A stretch of 64,000 nucleotides of DNA. Origin: Congzhengia sp045635085. Lineage in GTDB: Bacteria; Bacillota; Clostridia; UBA1381; UBA9506. The stretch is from the NCBI GenBank assembly GCA_045635085.1, contig JAZRBM010000004.1, positions 1 to 64,000 on the forward strand, given 5' to 3'. Every line of letters begins with the position of its first letter. The stretch's first letter is position 1. Below, one piece after another: positions 1-8,144 of this stretch. Under the pieces are notes generated by a model that ran no database searches, was not told the DNA's origin, and saw only the letters and a program-made list of their open reading frames with translations. The position numbers and the translations under genes were made by a program.

Positions 1-59
1 AATCCCAACTTTTCTTCCTTACTGTGATTTGCATTCGTCCCGCCCTTCGGTCTCCCCAT
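1..59 (-). CDS. Transposase N-terminus, IS3 OrfA-like (partial)
   Basis: Nineteen codons are visible, reading MGRPKGGTNANHSKEEKLG, before the window ends. An AAAGGAG site lies about ten bases upstream of the ATG. The basic GRPKGG start followed by a SKEEKL stretch resembles the helix-turn-helix first ORF of IS3-type elements as I remember them. That family call is recollection, not alignment, and the 10-bp duplication at the related element at 51.2 kb is longer than the 3-5 bp usual for IS3. Confidence 0.55.
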   Translation of the reverse strand, partial: MGRPKGGTNANHSKEEKLG

Positions 60-141
60 ATCTTTCAACTCCTTTTTTTTATTATAGCATAAAAAATGAT
101 GGTAGACACTTTTTTGTGTCTACCATCATTATATCACTTCA
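1..141 (-). mobile_element. Insertion sequence, one end plus start of its transposase (truncated by window edge)
   Basis: The outer end appears to be the TTCA at 138-141. Positions 116-141 match positions 51280-51305 at 25 of 26 bases, and that second site is flanked by direct repeats, which fixes the boundary. Further in lies a 15-bp inverted repeat (95-109 and 116-130) with a T6 loop, then an A-rich leader, an AAAGGAG ribosome site and the transposase start at 59. Flanking DNA from 142 on reads AGCGGC followed by a T-run, the look of the right half of a terminator. The IS family is uncertain because only 19 codons of transposase are visible. Confidence 0.7.
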
Positions 142-186
142 ATATAGCGGCTTTTTTGTTTTATTAATTATATAATTATAAAAAAT

Positions 187-465
187 TTACTTTTTTGCCT
201 TTGCCTTATTTATAAGTCCCAACGCCAAACCACCTAGGCTTCCTGCTACGATGCAAAAGACCATACCGATTGCAAAACCTGTTGTTGCCATGTCTCCAAA
301 CATCTGGTTAATTAATAAATTGCCCAAAGAAAAGCCTGCTGCAACACCAAATGCAAAACCTATACCGACAAAAGCACCGAGCGGTAATTTTTTTACCTCT
401 TCGTATTCTATGATTTCTTCATCTTCTGTATTTTCAATCTTATTATTTTTTGTAATTTCTTCCAT
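187..465 (-). CDS. Small two-helix membrane protein, unknown function
   Basis: A 92-residue protein. I start it at MEEITKN because a GAAAGG site lies about nine bases upstream; a longer in-frame extension has no better site. The N-terminal third is strongly acidic (runs such as EDEEIIEYEE) and probably cytoplasmic. Two hydrophobic Gly/Ala-rich segments (about residues 29-52 and 60-84) with small-residue spacing follow, and the tail is basic (KAKAKK). No family recognised; a role in the envelope is inferred only from topology. It is monocistronic with its own promoter at 507-535. Confidence 0.75.
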   Translation of the reverse strand: MEEITKNNKIENTEDEEIIEYEEVKKLPLGAFVGIGFAFGVAAGFSLGNLLINQMFGDMATTGFAIGMVFCIVAGSLGGLALGLINKAKAKK

Positions 466-506
466 GACAATCATCCTTTCAGGTGAATTTACATCTTTGT
501 ATTTAC

Positions 507-535
507 ATTGTAGCATATTTTTTAAAAAAAATCAA
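507..535 (-). promoter_or_regulatory. SigA-type promoter of the small membrane protein
   Basis: On the minus strand TTGATT (535-530) and TACAAT (512-507) are separated by 17 bases. The likely start point lies about 35 bases ahead of the start codon at 465. Confidence 0.6.
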
Positions 536-603
536 ATTAAATCAAATAAAAATTTATCTCATATTTTCATCTTTGCTGCAAAAAATATTTGTGGGGTGAT
601 TTT

Positions 604-801
604 ATGAAAAAAAGAAAAAGACCGACTAAAGAGGATTTTGACCATTTTTCGATGTGTAATGCGTCTTCGGCGACAGAGTGCACGGGACTTGTGACGCATT
701 TTGCTGATGAAGATGACCTCGAGGCATATATGGATGTTTATAGTTTTCAGGCGACGCCGTGTGGTAACGAAGACGAAATACTCAGAAAAAACAAATTTTA
801 A
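604..801 (+). CDS. Conserved small Cys-containing protein, unknown function
   Basis: A 65-residue protein starting at the ATG preceded by GGGGTG. The N-terminus is very basic (KKRKRPTK), followed by a CNASSATECTGL core and an acidic middle (DEDDLEAY), with three cysteines in all. Short proteins with an ATECTG core occur in many Firmicutes as unnamed hypotheticals (recollection). No signal peptide or membrane segment is visible, so it is probably cytoplasmic. It stands alone between an IS-flanked region and the ABC exporter. Confidence 0.7.
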   Translation: MKKRKRPTKEDFDHFSMCNASSATECTGLVTHFADEDDLEAYMDVYSFQATPCGNEDEILRKNKF

Positions 802-818
802 ATATTCTGTTAAAGTTA

Positions 819-847
819 TTGACTCAAAATTTCCAAAATAGTATAAT
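819..847 (+). promoter_or_regulatory. SigA-type promoter of the ABC exporter operon
   Basis: TTGACT at 819-824 and TATAAT at 842-847 are 17 bases apart. The likely start point is near 854, just before the leader hairpin at 865. Confidence 0.85.
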
Positions 848-864
848 TATAATGAAAAGTAACT

Positions 865-900
865 GCCATTTTTGCAAGGTAGCAAAAATGGCTCTTTTTT
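865..900 (+). terminator. Leader terminator (possible attenuator) before the ABC exporter
   Basis: Perfect 11-bp arms at 865-875 and 882-892 with a six-base loop, followed directly by C and a T-run to 900. It lies between the promoter at 819-847 and the exporter start at 921, so transcripts must pass it to express the operon. No other gene ends here, so this is not the tail of an upstream operon; the preceding small gene ends before the promoter. Confidence 0.8.
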
Positions 901-920
901 AGTGATTTGGAGGGAAAATA

Positions 921-2657
921 ATGAAAAGATGGATAAAGTATGCAAAAAATCATATGGCATATTTTATTTTGGGACCTCTTTGTATGATAGTTGAGGTCGT
1001 AGGCGAGGTTATGATGCCGAAATTTTTTGGTGCAATAATCAATTCTGTGACGAAAGGTATGTCGGCAGGCTACATCGCAGGAATTTGCCTTATTATGATA
1101 TTAACTGCTCTTTTGATGTTGGCAGGAGGTGTCGGAGGTGCTTATTTTGGAAGTAAGGCGTCTGTAAACTTTGCTTCTGACCTGCGAAACGATGTCTATA
1201 AAAAGATTCAGAGCTTTTCCTTTGCAAATGTTGACAAGTTTGAAACCGGCTCGCTGGTTACAAGACTTACTAATGATGTTACACAGGTTCAGAATTTTGT
1301 AAATATGCTTCTTCGTATGTTCTTAAGGGCGCCGGGTATGCTGATAGGCGCGCTGATTATGGCAATTATTCTGAGTCCGTCGCTGAGTGTTATTTTTGCG
1401 GTTGTTATCCCTTTGGTTGCTATAGGAATATTTACGGTTGTAAGGATTGGTTTCCCGAAATTTTCAAAGATGCAGACAAAAATTGATGCGCTCAACACAA
1501 ATGTTCAGGAAAACTTGACAAATGTTCGTGTTATAAAGTCATTTGTCAGGGAAGATCATCAAAAGGAAAAGTTTTATAAGGCAAACCTTGATTTAAAAAA
1601 ATCGGCAATAGACGCTCTTAATACAATGATTTTTATGCATCCGATGATAATGCTGTTTATGAACGTAACTACCGTTTTGGTGCTTTGGGTTGGAGGAAAT
1701 CAGGTAATAGGCGGAAGTCTATTAGTAGGTGACTTAACTGCGTTTATTACATACGTGACGCAGATTCTATTTTCTTTGATGATAGTCGTTATGTTGTTTA
1801 TGACAAGTTCAAGAGCTTTGGCGTCGGCAAGGCGAATTTCTGAGGTTTTAGATGAGGTTTCGGATATTTGCGATTTTGATTCTAAAGAAAAGGACAAAAA
1901 AATAAAAGACGGAAAAATCGAGTTTAAAAATGTTTCTTTCAGATATTACAAAAACAGCCAGGATGCCGTTTTAGAAAATATAAATTTTGAAATTTTGCCG
2001 GGCGAAACAGTTGGTATTATCGGTTCTACAGGTTGCGGCAAATCTACACTCGTCTCCCTGATTCCAAGGTTTTATGACACAGACTCAGGAAGTGTACTGA
2101 TTGACAATGCAGACGTTTGTGAATACTCTTTGAAAAATCTTCGTGATGGCATAGGTATGGTACTGCAAAAAAATGTTCTTTTTTCAGGCACTATATATGA
2201 CAATATCCGTTGGGGCAATGATACAGCAGATGAAGAAACTGTACGTGAATTTTCAGACTATGCCCAGGCAGATAATTTTATTAAAGAATTTAAAAACGGC
2301 TACGAAACAGAGTTAGGACAAGGCGGAGCTAACCTTTCAGGCGGTCAGAAACAGCGTCTGTGCATTGCAAGAGCGCTTATTAAAAAACCTAAAATCCTGA
2401 TATTAGATGACAGCACAAGTGCGGTGGATACTGCAACAGAGGCGCGTATTAAGGAAACTCTTTTGAACAAACTTTCTGATATGACAAAGATAATTATTGC
2501 CCAGAGAATTTCGTCTGTGCGTGATGCAGATAAGATTATAGTTCTTGATGAGGGTAAGATTTGCGGCATCGGAACGCACGATGAGCTTATGGACACAAGC
2601 GAAGAATACCGCGAAATATATTACTCGCAGAATGAAAAAGAGGAGGCGAATAACTAG
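921..2657 (+). CDS. ABC exporter half-transporter, degenerate ATPase site subunit
   Basis: A 578-residue type IV ABC exporter with six predicted membrane helices in the first 310 residues, then an ATPase domain. Walker A is GSTGCGKST (about residue 368) and the signature is LSGGQ (about 472). Walker B ends LDDSTSAVD (about 492), with Asp in place of the catalytic Glu, and the H-loop reads AQR (about 527) instead of AHR. Both changes mark the degenerate partner in heterodimeric exporters of the TM287/288, LmrCD and BmrCD kind. The next gene has intact residues and overlaps it by one base, so the two should form one transporter for drugs, lipids or peptides; the substrate cannot be read. The ribosome site is GGAGGG. 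Confidence 0.93.
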   Translation: MKRWIKYAKNHMAYFILGPLCMIVEVVGEVMMPKFFGAIINSVTKGMSAGYIAGICLIMILTALLMLAGGVGGAYFGSKASVNFASDLRNDVYKKIQSFSFANVDKFETGSLVTRLTNDVTQVQNFVNMLLRMFLRAPGMLIGALIMAIILSPSLSVIFAVVIPLVAIGIFTVVRIGFPKFSKMQTKIDALNTNVQENLTNVRVIKSFVREDHQKEKFYKANLDLKKSAIDALNTMIFMHPMIMLFMNVTTVLVLWVGGNQVIGGSLLVGDLTAFITYVTQILFSLMIVVMLFMTSSRALASARRISEVLDEVSDICDFDSKEKDKKIKDGKIEFKNVSFRYYKNSQDAVLENINFEILPGETVGIIGSTGCGKSTLVSLIPRFYDTDSGSVLIDNADVCEYSLKNLRDGIGMVLQKNVLFSGTIYDNIRWGNDTADEETVREFSDYAQADNFIKEFKNGYETELGQGGANLSGGQKQRLCIARALIKKPKILILDDSTSAVDTATEARIKETLLNKLSDMTKIIIAQRISSVRDADKIIVLDEGKICGIGTHDELMDTSEEYREIYYSQNEKEEANN

Positions 2658-4516
2658 TGGCGGCAAGAAATCTGGAGGCTTTAAAAAGGCAATATAACAA
2701 GTATGGCGCAGCGCCTGTAATGGGTGGCGGAGGCCGTGGTATGCGGGGCGGACGTAACAGTTCTATAGAGAAAGGAAAACCCAAAAAAACGCAAAGCACC
2801 ATAAAAAGGCTCTTAAGTTATATGGGCAAACACAAAAGAATGCTCATTTTAGCGATTTTTTTGGTTATTGTACGTTCTGTTTCAAATATCGTTGGCACGT
2901 ATATGATAAGACCTATCATAAACAACTATATTGCAGTTGGCAGACTTGAGGGCTTTTTGTATGCAATTATTTTGCTTATGGCAGTTTATTTAATCGGCAT
3001 TGTGACAGAATTTTTGCAAAGAAGAACAATGCTTATAGTGTCAAGAAGTGCAGTCGAAGATATAAGAAATGACCTGTTCCAAAAGGTGCAAAGGCTCCCT
3101 GTCAAATTTTATGATTCAAACGCTAAAGGCGAGCTTATGAGCCGCTTTTCAAATGATGTTGACAACATTGGTATGATGCTTGACTCGTCATTGATGAGTG
3201 TTATTTTAGGTGGCATATCGCTGATTGGAACGCTCTTTATGATGATATACACAAACATCTGGCTAACTTTGGTGACGCTTTTGTTTGTTCCTTTGTTTTT
3301 AAAAGGAGCGGGCCTTATCGGTAAATTCAGCAGCAAATATCACAAAGAGCAACAGGCAGCGCTGGGCGCAATAAACGGATATATAGAAGAAACAGTAACA
3401 GGTCAAAAAGTTGTAAAGGCGTTTTCGCACGAATCGGATTGTGAACAGGAGTTTTTGCTCTTAAACGATGACCTCAGGCAAAAACAGCTAAAGGCACAGT
3501 TTTTCGGCGGTATTATGGGGCCTGTTATGGGAAATATCAGTCAGGTGTGTTATGCTGTTACGACGGGCGTTGGTGGCGTTTTGGCGCTTTTGTCGGGCTT
3601 TGATATAGGTGGTCTTACAGTTTTTGCTACGTATTCAAGGCAGTTTTCGCAGCCTATAAACGAAATTTCAATGCAGATGTCAACGGTCTTTTCAGCTCTT
3701 GCAGGGGCTGAACGTGTGTTTGATATCATTGATCAGGAGCCTGAAAAAGAAAACCCCGAAAATGCTATATGCGATGCGAAAATTAAAGGAGATGTTGTTT
3801 TTGAAAATGTAACCTTTGGTTACACGCCTGACAAAATTGTTTTAAAGGATTTGTCGCTGTGGGCACACGCAGGACAAAAGATTGCCTTTGTCGGCTCGAC
3901 CGGTGCAGGAAAAACAACAATCACCAATCTTTTAAACAGGTTTTATGACATAGATAGCGGCAAAATAACAATTGACGGCGTAGATATTTTTTCATATGAC
4001 CGCGATTTTTTGAGAAAAAATATTGCTGTAGTATTGCAGGATACACATCTGTTTACAGGAACAATTATGGAAAACATCAGGTACGGAAGACTTGACGCTA
4101 CTGATGAAGAAGTGATAGAGGCTGCTCGTGTTGCGTCGGCACATTCGTTTATTATGCGACTTTCTGACGGGTACAACACAATGATTAGCGGAGACGGAGC
4201 GAACCTTTCACAAGGACAACGTCAGCTTTTAAATATTGCCAGAGCTTCTCTTTCAAAAGCTCCGATTTTAGTGTTAGATGAGGCGACAAGCTCGGTTGAT
4301 ACCAGAACAGAAAAGCATATTGAAAAGGGTATGGATAGGCTCATGAAAGGCAGAACGACGTTTGTTATTGCGCACAGGCTATCCACAGTAAGAAACGCAG
4401 ATGCAATTATGGTCTTAGAACATGGCAAAATCATTGAGCGCGGAACTCACGAAGAGTTGTTAGCACAAGGCGGCAGATATTACGAGCTATATAAAGGAAC
4501 GAAAGAATTAGATTAA
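2657..4516 (+). CDS. ABC exporter half-transporter, catalytically intact subunit
   Basis: A 619-residue partner of the preceding gene. It starts at GTG, overlapping the previous TAG by one base, with AGGAGG ten bases upstream. A basic Gly/Arg-rich extension (residues about 20-45) precedes the six-helix membrane domain. The ATPase domain has Walker A GSTGAGKTT (about 413), signature LSQGQ, Walker B VLDEATSSVD with the catalytic Glu (about 541), and an intact AHR H-loop (about 571). In asymmetric exporters this subunit supplies the hydrolysing site. The operon closes with a terminator at 4519. Confidence 0.93.
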   Translation: MAARNLEALKRQYNKYGAAPVMGGGGRGMRGGRNSSIEKGKPKKTQSTIKRLLSYMGKHKRMLILAIFLVIVRSVSNIVGTYMIRPIINNYIAVGRLEGFLYAIILLMAVYLIGIVTEFLQRRTMLIVSRSAVEDIRNDLFQKVQRLPVKFYDSNAKGELMSRFSNDVDNIGMMLDSSLMSVILGGISLIGTLFMMIYTNIWLTLVTLLFVPLFLKGAGLIGKFSSKYHKEQQAALGAINGYIEETVTGQKVVKAFSHESDCEQEFLLLNDDLRQKQLKAQFFGGIMGPVMGNISQVCYAVTTGVGGVLALLSGFDIGGLTVFATYSRQFSQPINEISMQMSTVFSALAGAERVFDIIDQEPEKENPENAICDAKIKGDVVFENVTFGYTPDKIVLKDLSLWAHAGQKIAFVGSTGAGKTTITNLLNRFYDIDSGKITIDGVDIFSYDRDFLRKNIAVVLQDTHLFTGTIMENIRYGRLDATDEEVIEAARVASAHSFIMRLSDGYNTMISGDGANLSQGQRQLLNIARASLSKAPILVLDEATSSVDTRTEKHIEKGMDRLMKGRTTFVIAHRLSTVRNADAIMVLEHGKIIERGTHEELLAQGGRYYELYKGTKELD

Positions 4517-4518
4517 CA

Positions 4519-4560
4519 AAAAGGCAAAAATTGCGGCTATGGCTGTGGTTTTTGCCTTTT
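4519..4560 (+). terminator. Terminator of the ABC exporter operon
   Basis: Arms AAAAGGCAAAAA (4519-4530) and TTTTTGCCTTTT (4549-4560) enclose an 18-base loop and end in a T-run. Confidence 0.85.
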
Positions 4561-4601
4561 ATTGCAAAGCTTTCATTTTGTGAATATATAGTACTTTTTC
4601 C

Positions 4602-4630
4602 TTGAATTTTACCAATAATTGTGGTATAAT
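4602..4630 (+). promoter_or_regulatory. SigA-type promoter of the GyrA/ParC-like gene run
   Basis: TTGAAT (4602-4607) and TATAAT (4625-4630) with 17 bases between. It serves the gene starting at 4681 and possibly the tightly packed genes after it. Confidence 0.8.
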
Positions 4631-4680
4631 ATAAGCAGGAGATTTGCGACCAGATATAACTTTTGAAAGGTATTGATTAT

Positions 4681-6852
4681 ATGAATATTTTTACAGACCA
4701 AAGCGTAGTAGCTGCTCTGGAAACAAACTATATGCCGTATGCAATGAGTGTAATTGTATCTCGTGCGATTCCGGAAATTGATGGATTTAAGCCATCCCAT
4801 AGAAAGCTTTTATATACTATGTATAAGATGGGGCTTCTGGCGGGAGAAAAGACAAAATCTGCTAATGTTATAGGCCAGACGATGAAACTTAATCCGCACG
4901 GTGATATGGCGATATATGAAACGCTGGTGCGCTTAACACGTGATAACGGGGCGCTGCTTCATCCTTTTGTTGACTCTAAAGGAAACTTCGGTATGCACCA
5001 GTCAAGGGACATGGCTTTTGCGGCTGCGAGATACACAGAGGCAAAGCTTGATGCGATATGTGCTGAAATATTCAAAAACATAGACTCAAATACCGTTGAT
5101 ATGGTGGACAACTATGATGGCACTATGAAAGAGCCAACTCTATTGCCGACTACATTTCCTAATATTTTAGTAAATTCAAACATGGGTATTGCAGTCGGTA
5201 TGGCATCGAATATCTGCAGCTTTAATTTGTCCGAGGTATGCAGTGCCGAAATAGAATACCTTAAAAATGATAAAGCAGACCTGATGCCTTATTTGTTAGC
5301 TCCTGACTTTTCTACGGGCGGCGAGCTTATTTATAACGAGGATGAGATTAAAAACATATATGAAACAGGTCGTGGCAGTGTAAAAGTACGTGCAACATAT
5401 AACTACGACAAAAAGAACAATTGCATAGAAGTAACAGAAATTCCATACTCTACAACCATCGAAGCTATTATTGATAAGATAATCGAGCTTGTAAAGGCAG
5501 GAAAGCTTAAAGAGGTTTCTGACGTTCGTGACGAAACGGATAAAAAAGGCTTAAAAATCACAATCGATTTAAAGCGTGGAACAGATGCCCAAAAGCTTAT
5601 GACAAAGCTGTTTAAGCAGACTCCACTTGAGGATACATTTAGCTGTAATTTTAACATTCTGATAAACGGAAGCCCGAAGGTTATGGGGATTCGTGAAATC
5701 CTGTCTGAGTGGACAGCCTTTAGAATGGATTGTGTAAAAAGAAGCCTTAATTTTGATTTAGACAAAAAAAATCACAAGCTTCACCTTTTGCTTGGTCTTG
5801 AAAAAATTTTAGTAGACATCGACAAGGCAATCGCAATAATAAGAAACACCGAAGAGGATGCAATGGTTGTTCCAAACCTTATGGAAGGTTTTTCGATAGA
5901 TATGATTCAGGCAGAGTTTGTGGCTGAAATCAAGCTGAGAAACTTAAACAAAGAGTATATTTTAAAAAGACTTGCTGACATAAAGGATTTGCGTGCAGAA
6001 ATTGCAGATATCAGCAAAACACTGTCGAGCAATTTAGCTATTAAAAAGCTTATTATAAAAGAGCTTACAGAGATTTCTAAAAAATACGGAAAAGAAAGAA
6101 AAACAAAGATTATAACAGTTGATGATGTAGAAGAGGTTGTAGAGGAAACAGTAGAAGATTATCAGGTAAGAATGTACTTTACAGAGCAAAACTATGTAAA
6201 GAAGATAACACTTGCGTCACTTCGTGCAAGTAATGTTCACAAACTCAAAGAAGACGATAGATTTGTATGTGATGTTGAGTGTTCAAACAGAGCGGACGCG
6301 CTCTTCTTTAGTGACAAGTCTAATGTTTACAAGATGAAGATAAACGATATTCCGACTTGTAAAGCAAGTGATTTGGGTGAGTTTTTACCGAATATTTTAG
6401 GTCTTGACGATGGCGAGACAATACTTTATATGGTTGTAACGAGTGACTATCAGGGATATATGCTGTTTGCCTTTGAAAATGGCAAAATAGCAAAAGTGCC
6501 TATGTCAAGCTATGAAACGAAGACAAACCGCAAAAAGCTGACGGGTGCATATTCAGATAAAGTAAGACTGACAGATATGAGAAAAATAGACAGTGACTGT
6601 GACCTTGTGGCTATATCAAGTATCAACAAGGTGTTGATTTTTAATACGTCAAAGATTGCCGAAAAGTCAACGAGGAGCACACAGGGCGTGTCTGTTCTGA
6701 CACCTAAAAAGGGAAGTAAGCTCAAAAAAATCTGTACGCTAGATGAGGTATCGTTTACTGATTTTGAATATTACAGAACGAAGAATATCCCCGCTCGTGG
6801 AGCGTATTTAAAAGACGATGACCTATCAGGAGAACAGATTTCGCTTTTATAG
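4681..6852 (+). CDS. Type IIA topoisomerase subunit A, GyrA/ParC-like paralogue without adjacent B subunit
   Basis: A 723-residue DNA breakage-reunion subunit. The start is the ATG with GAAAGG ten bases upstream; an in-frame TTG further up has no site of its own. The winged-helix/tower core is intact, with NPHGDM and the catalytic Tyr at residue 118 in AARYTE. The C-terminal domain is short and lacks the QRRGGRG GyrA box that the other GyrA in this window (15500-18016) has, which argues for ParC-like decatenase or relaxing function over supercoiling. No ParE/GyrB-like gene is adjacent; upstream is an unrelated exporter. The partner must be encoded elsewhere, or be the GyrB at 18035-19954. Confidence 0.88.
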   Translation: MNIFTDQSVVAALETNYMPYAMSVIVSRAIPEIDGFKPSHRKLLYTMYKMGLLAGEKTKSANVIGQTMKLNPHGDMAIYETLVRLTRDNGALLHPFVDSKGNFGMHQSRDMAFAAARYTEAKLDAICAEIFKNIDSNTVDMVDNYDGTMKEPTLLPTTFPNILVNSNMGIAVGMASNICSFNLSEVCSAEIEYLKNDKADLMPYLLAPDFSTGGELIYNEDEIKNIYETGRGSVKVRATYNYDKKNNCIEVTEIPYSTTIEAIIDKIIELVKAGKLKEVSDVRDETDKKGLKITIDLKRGTDAQKLMTKLFKQTPLEDTFSCNFNILINGSPKVMGIREILSEWTAFRMDCVKRSLNFDLDKKNHKLHLLLGLEKILVDIDKAIAIIRNTEEDAMVVPNLMEGFSIDMIQAEFVAEIKLRNLNKEYILKRLADIKDLRAEIADISKTLSSNLAIKKLIIKELTEISKKYGKERKTKIITVDDVEEVVEETVEDYQVRMYFTEQNYVKKITLASLRASNVHKLKEDDRFVCDVECSNRADALFFSDKSNVYKMKINDIPTCKASDLGEFLPNILGLDDGETILYMVVTSDYQGYMLFAFENGKIAKVPMSSYETKTNRKKLTGAYSDKVRLTDMRKIDSDCDLVAISSINKVLIFNTSKIAEKSTRSTQGVSVLTPKKGSKLKKICTLDEVSFTDFEYYRTKNIPARGAYLKDDDLSGEQISLL

Positions 6853-6861
6853 GAGAAGATA

Positions 6862-7563
6862 ATGGTTGAATCAATCTACACAATTCCGCTGACAGACGCA
6901 CTTTCTGAAAATTGTGACTGCATATTTTGCTATCTGGAAGAAAAACTTGAAAAAGAGCAGGTTGAATATGCACTTGGGCCTGCTATGATGGAGCCTGACT
7001 TTCGTGTACTTTCAAATGAAAAGGGATACTGCAGACACCATATCGGCATGATGGCAAAAAAAAGACGCGCTCTTCCTTTGGCGCTTGTATTAGATACCCG
7101 TTGTGACGAGGTTTTAAAAAAACTAAAACAGTCACACAATTCATTCAAAAAAACTAAATTTTTCAAAAAAGAAAAAACTTTAGAAGACACGCTAAATAGT
7201 CTTGTAGGCACTTGTCTTGTTTGCGAAAGAATAGAAAAAACAATGCAAAAATTTATAAACACATTCTGGTATCTTTATGGTAAAGAGCCTGAATTCAGGC
7301 AGTGTTTTTTAGACGGAAAAGGCGTCTGTCTGCCGCATTTTGCAAAGCTCATTTCACAATCAGGAGTATGTGGCGCGAAAAAGAGCATATACGAAAAAGA
7401 ACTTTATGATTTGGAAATGAAAATGTTAGAACATGATAAAAACGAGGTGCACGGCTATACCAAGCAGTTTGATTACAGAAGTGATAAAGATAACTGGGAA
7501 GTTGAAAAGGATGCGCATTTAAATTGTGCCAAGCGACTTTCAGGGCGGTTTGAGAGGGAGTAG
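6862..7563 (+). CDS. DUF6062-like protein with repeated CxxC/CxxH modules
   Basis: A 233-residue soluble protein with no signal peptide. It holds two similar modules: CDCIFC with YCRHH downstream (about residues 17-57) and CLVC with VCLPHF downstream (about 112-158). Each gives a Cys2 plus Cys-His set suited to metal binding. I recall this layout from Firmicutes proteins labelled DUF6062, function unknown; that name is from memory. The ribosome site AGGAG overlaps the end of the topoisomerase gene, and coaE follows after six bases, so it is co-transcribed with housekeeping genes. The middle (about 75-100) is very Lys-rich. Confidence 0.75.
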   Translation: MVESIYTIPLTDALSENCDCIFCYLEEKLEKEQVEYALGPAMMEPDFRVLSNEKGYCRHHIGMMAKKRRALPLALVLDTRCDEVLKKLKQSHNSFKKTKFFKKEKTLEDTLNSLVGTCLVCERIEKTMQKFINTFWYLYGKEPEFRQCFLDGKGVCLPHFAKLISQSGVCGAKKSIYEKELYDLEMKMLEHDKNEVHGYTKQFDYRSDKDNWEVEKDAHLNCAKRLSGRFERE

Positions 7564-7569
7564 TGCTGT

Positions 7570-8142
7570 ATGAAAATTATAGGCATAACCGGCGGTAGCG
7601 GTGCAGGAAAAACAACTATAACAAAGTATATCAAAAAATTAGGCGCTGAGATTTTAGATGCAGATATAGTAGCGCGTGAGGTTGTAGAGCCTTCAAAACC
7701 TGCTTTAAAAGAAATAGAAAAAGAATGGGGAAATGTAGTAGAAAATAATGTCCTAAACAGACGCGAGTTGGCAAAAATTGTATTTAATGATAAGAGCGCT
7801 CTACATAAATTAAATACTATTACGCATAAATATATTATTGATGAGATAAAAAAAAGAATTGAAAAATCCTGCGCCCCAATTTTTGTTATTGATGCTATTA
7901 GCCTTTTTGAAAGCGGACTTTCAGATATATGTGATGTAACAATTTCCGTTATTGCCGAAAAAGGTATAAGATTAAAGCGTATAATGGAGCGTGATAATCT
8001 TACAAAAATTGAAGCGAGCGACAGAATAAATGCGCAAAAGGATGATGAGTTTTATATTAAAAATGCAGATTTTGTGATATACAATAATGACGACGCATCT
8101 GATTTTGAAGAAATTGTTGACAAAATAATCAAAGGGAGTTAA
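7570..8142 (+). CDS. coaE: Dephospho-CoA kinase
   Basis: Phosphorylates dephospho-CoA at the ribose 3' position, the last step of coenzyme A synthesis in the cytoplasm. The 190-residue length is usual. The P-loop GGSGAGKTT is at residues 7-15, followed by the LDADIVAREV stretch and, further on, VIDAISLFESGL in the substrate-binding part. The ribosome site GAGGGAG lies in the last codons of the upstream gene. It sits just ahead of a lytic transglycosylase and polA; polA-coaE proximity is common in Firmicutes. Confidence 0.96.
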   Translation: MKIIGITGGSGAGKTTITKYIKKLGAEILDADIVAREVVEPSKPALKEIEKEWGNVVENNVLNRRELAKIVFNDKSALHKLNTITHKYIIDEIKKRIEKSCAPIFVIDAISLFESGLSDICDVTISVIAEKGIRLKRIMERDNLTKIEASDRINAQKDDEFYIKNADFVIYNNDDASDFEEIVDKIIKGS

Positions 8143-8144
8143 AT

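Noticed and set aside
251..607. Open frame of 118 codons on plus
   Set aside because: It is the opposite strand of the small membrane protein, which has a proper start, promoter and topology.
852..902. A 16-codon frame (starting MKSNCHFCK) in the exporter leader, spanning the terminator
   Set aside because: The ATG coincides with the predicted transcript start and has no ribosome site, so a leader peptide of the bmrB kind is not supported.
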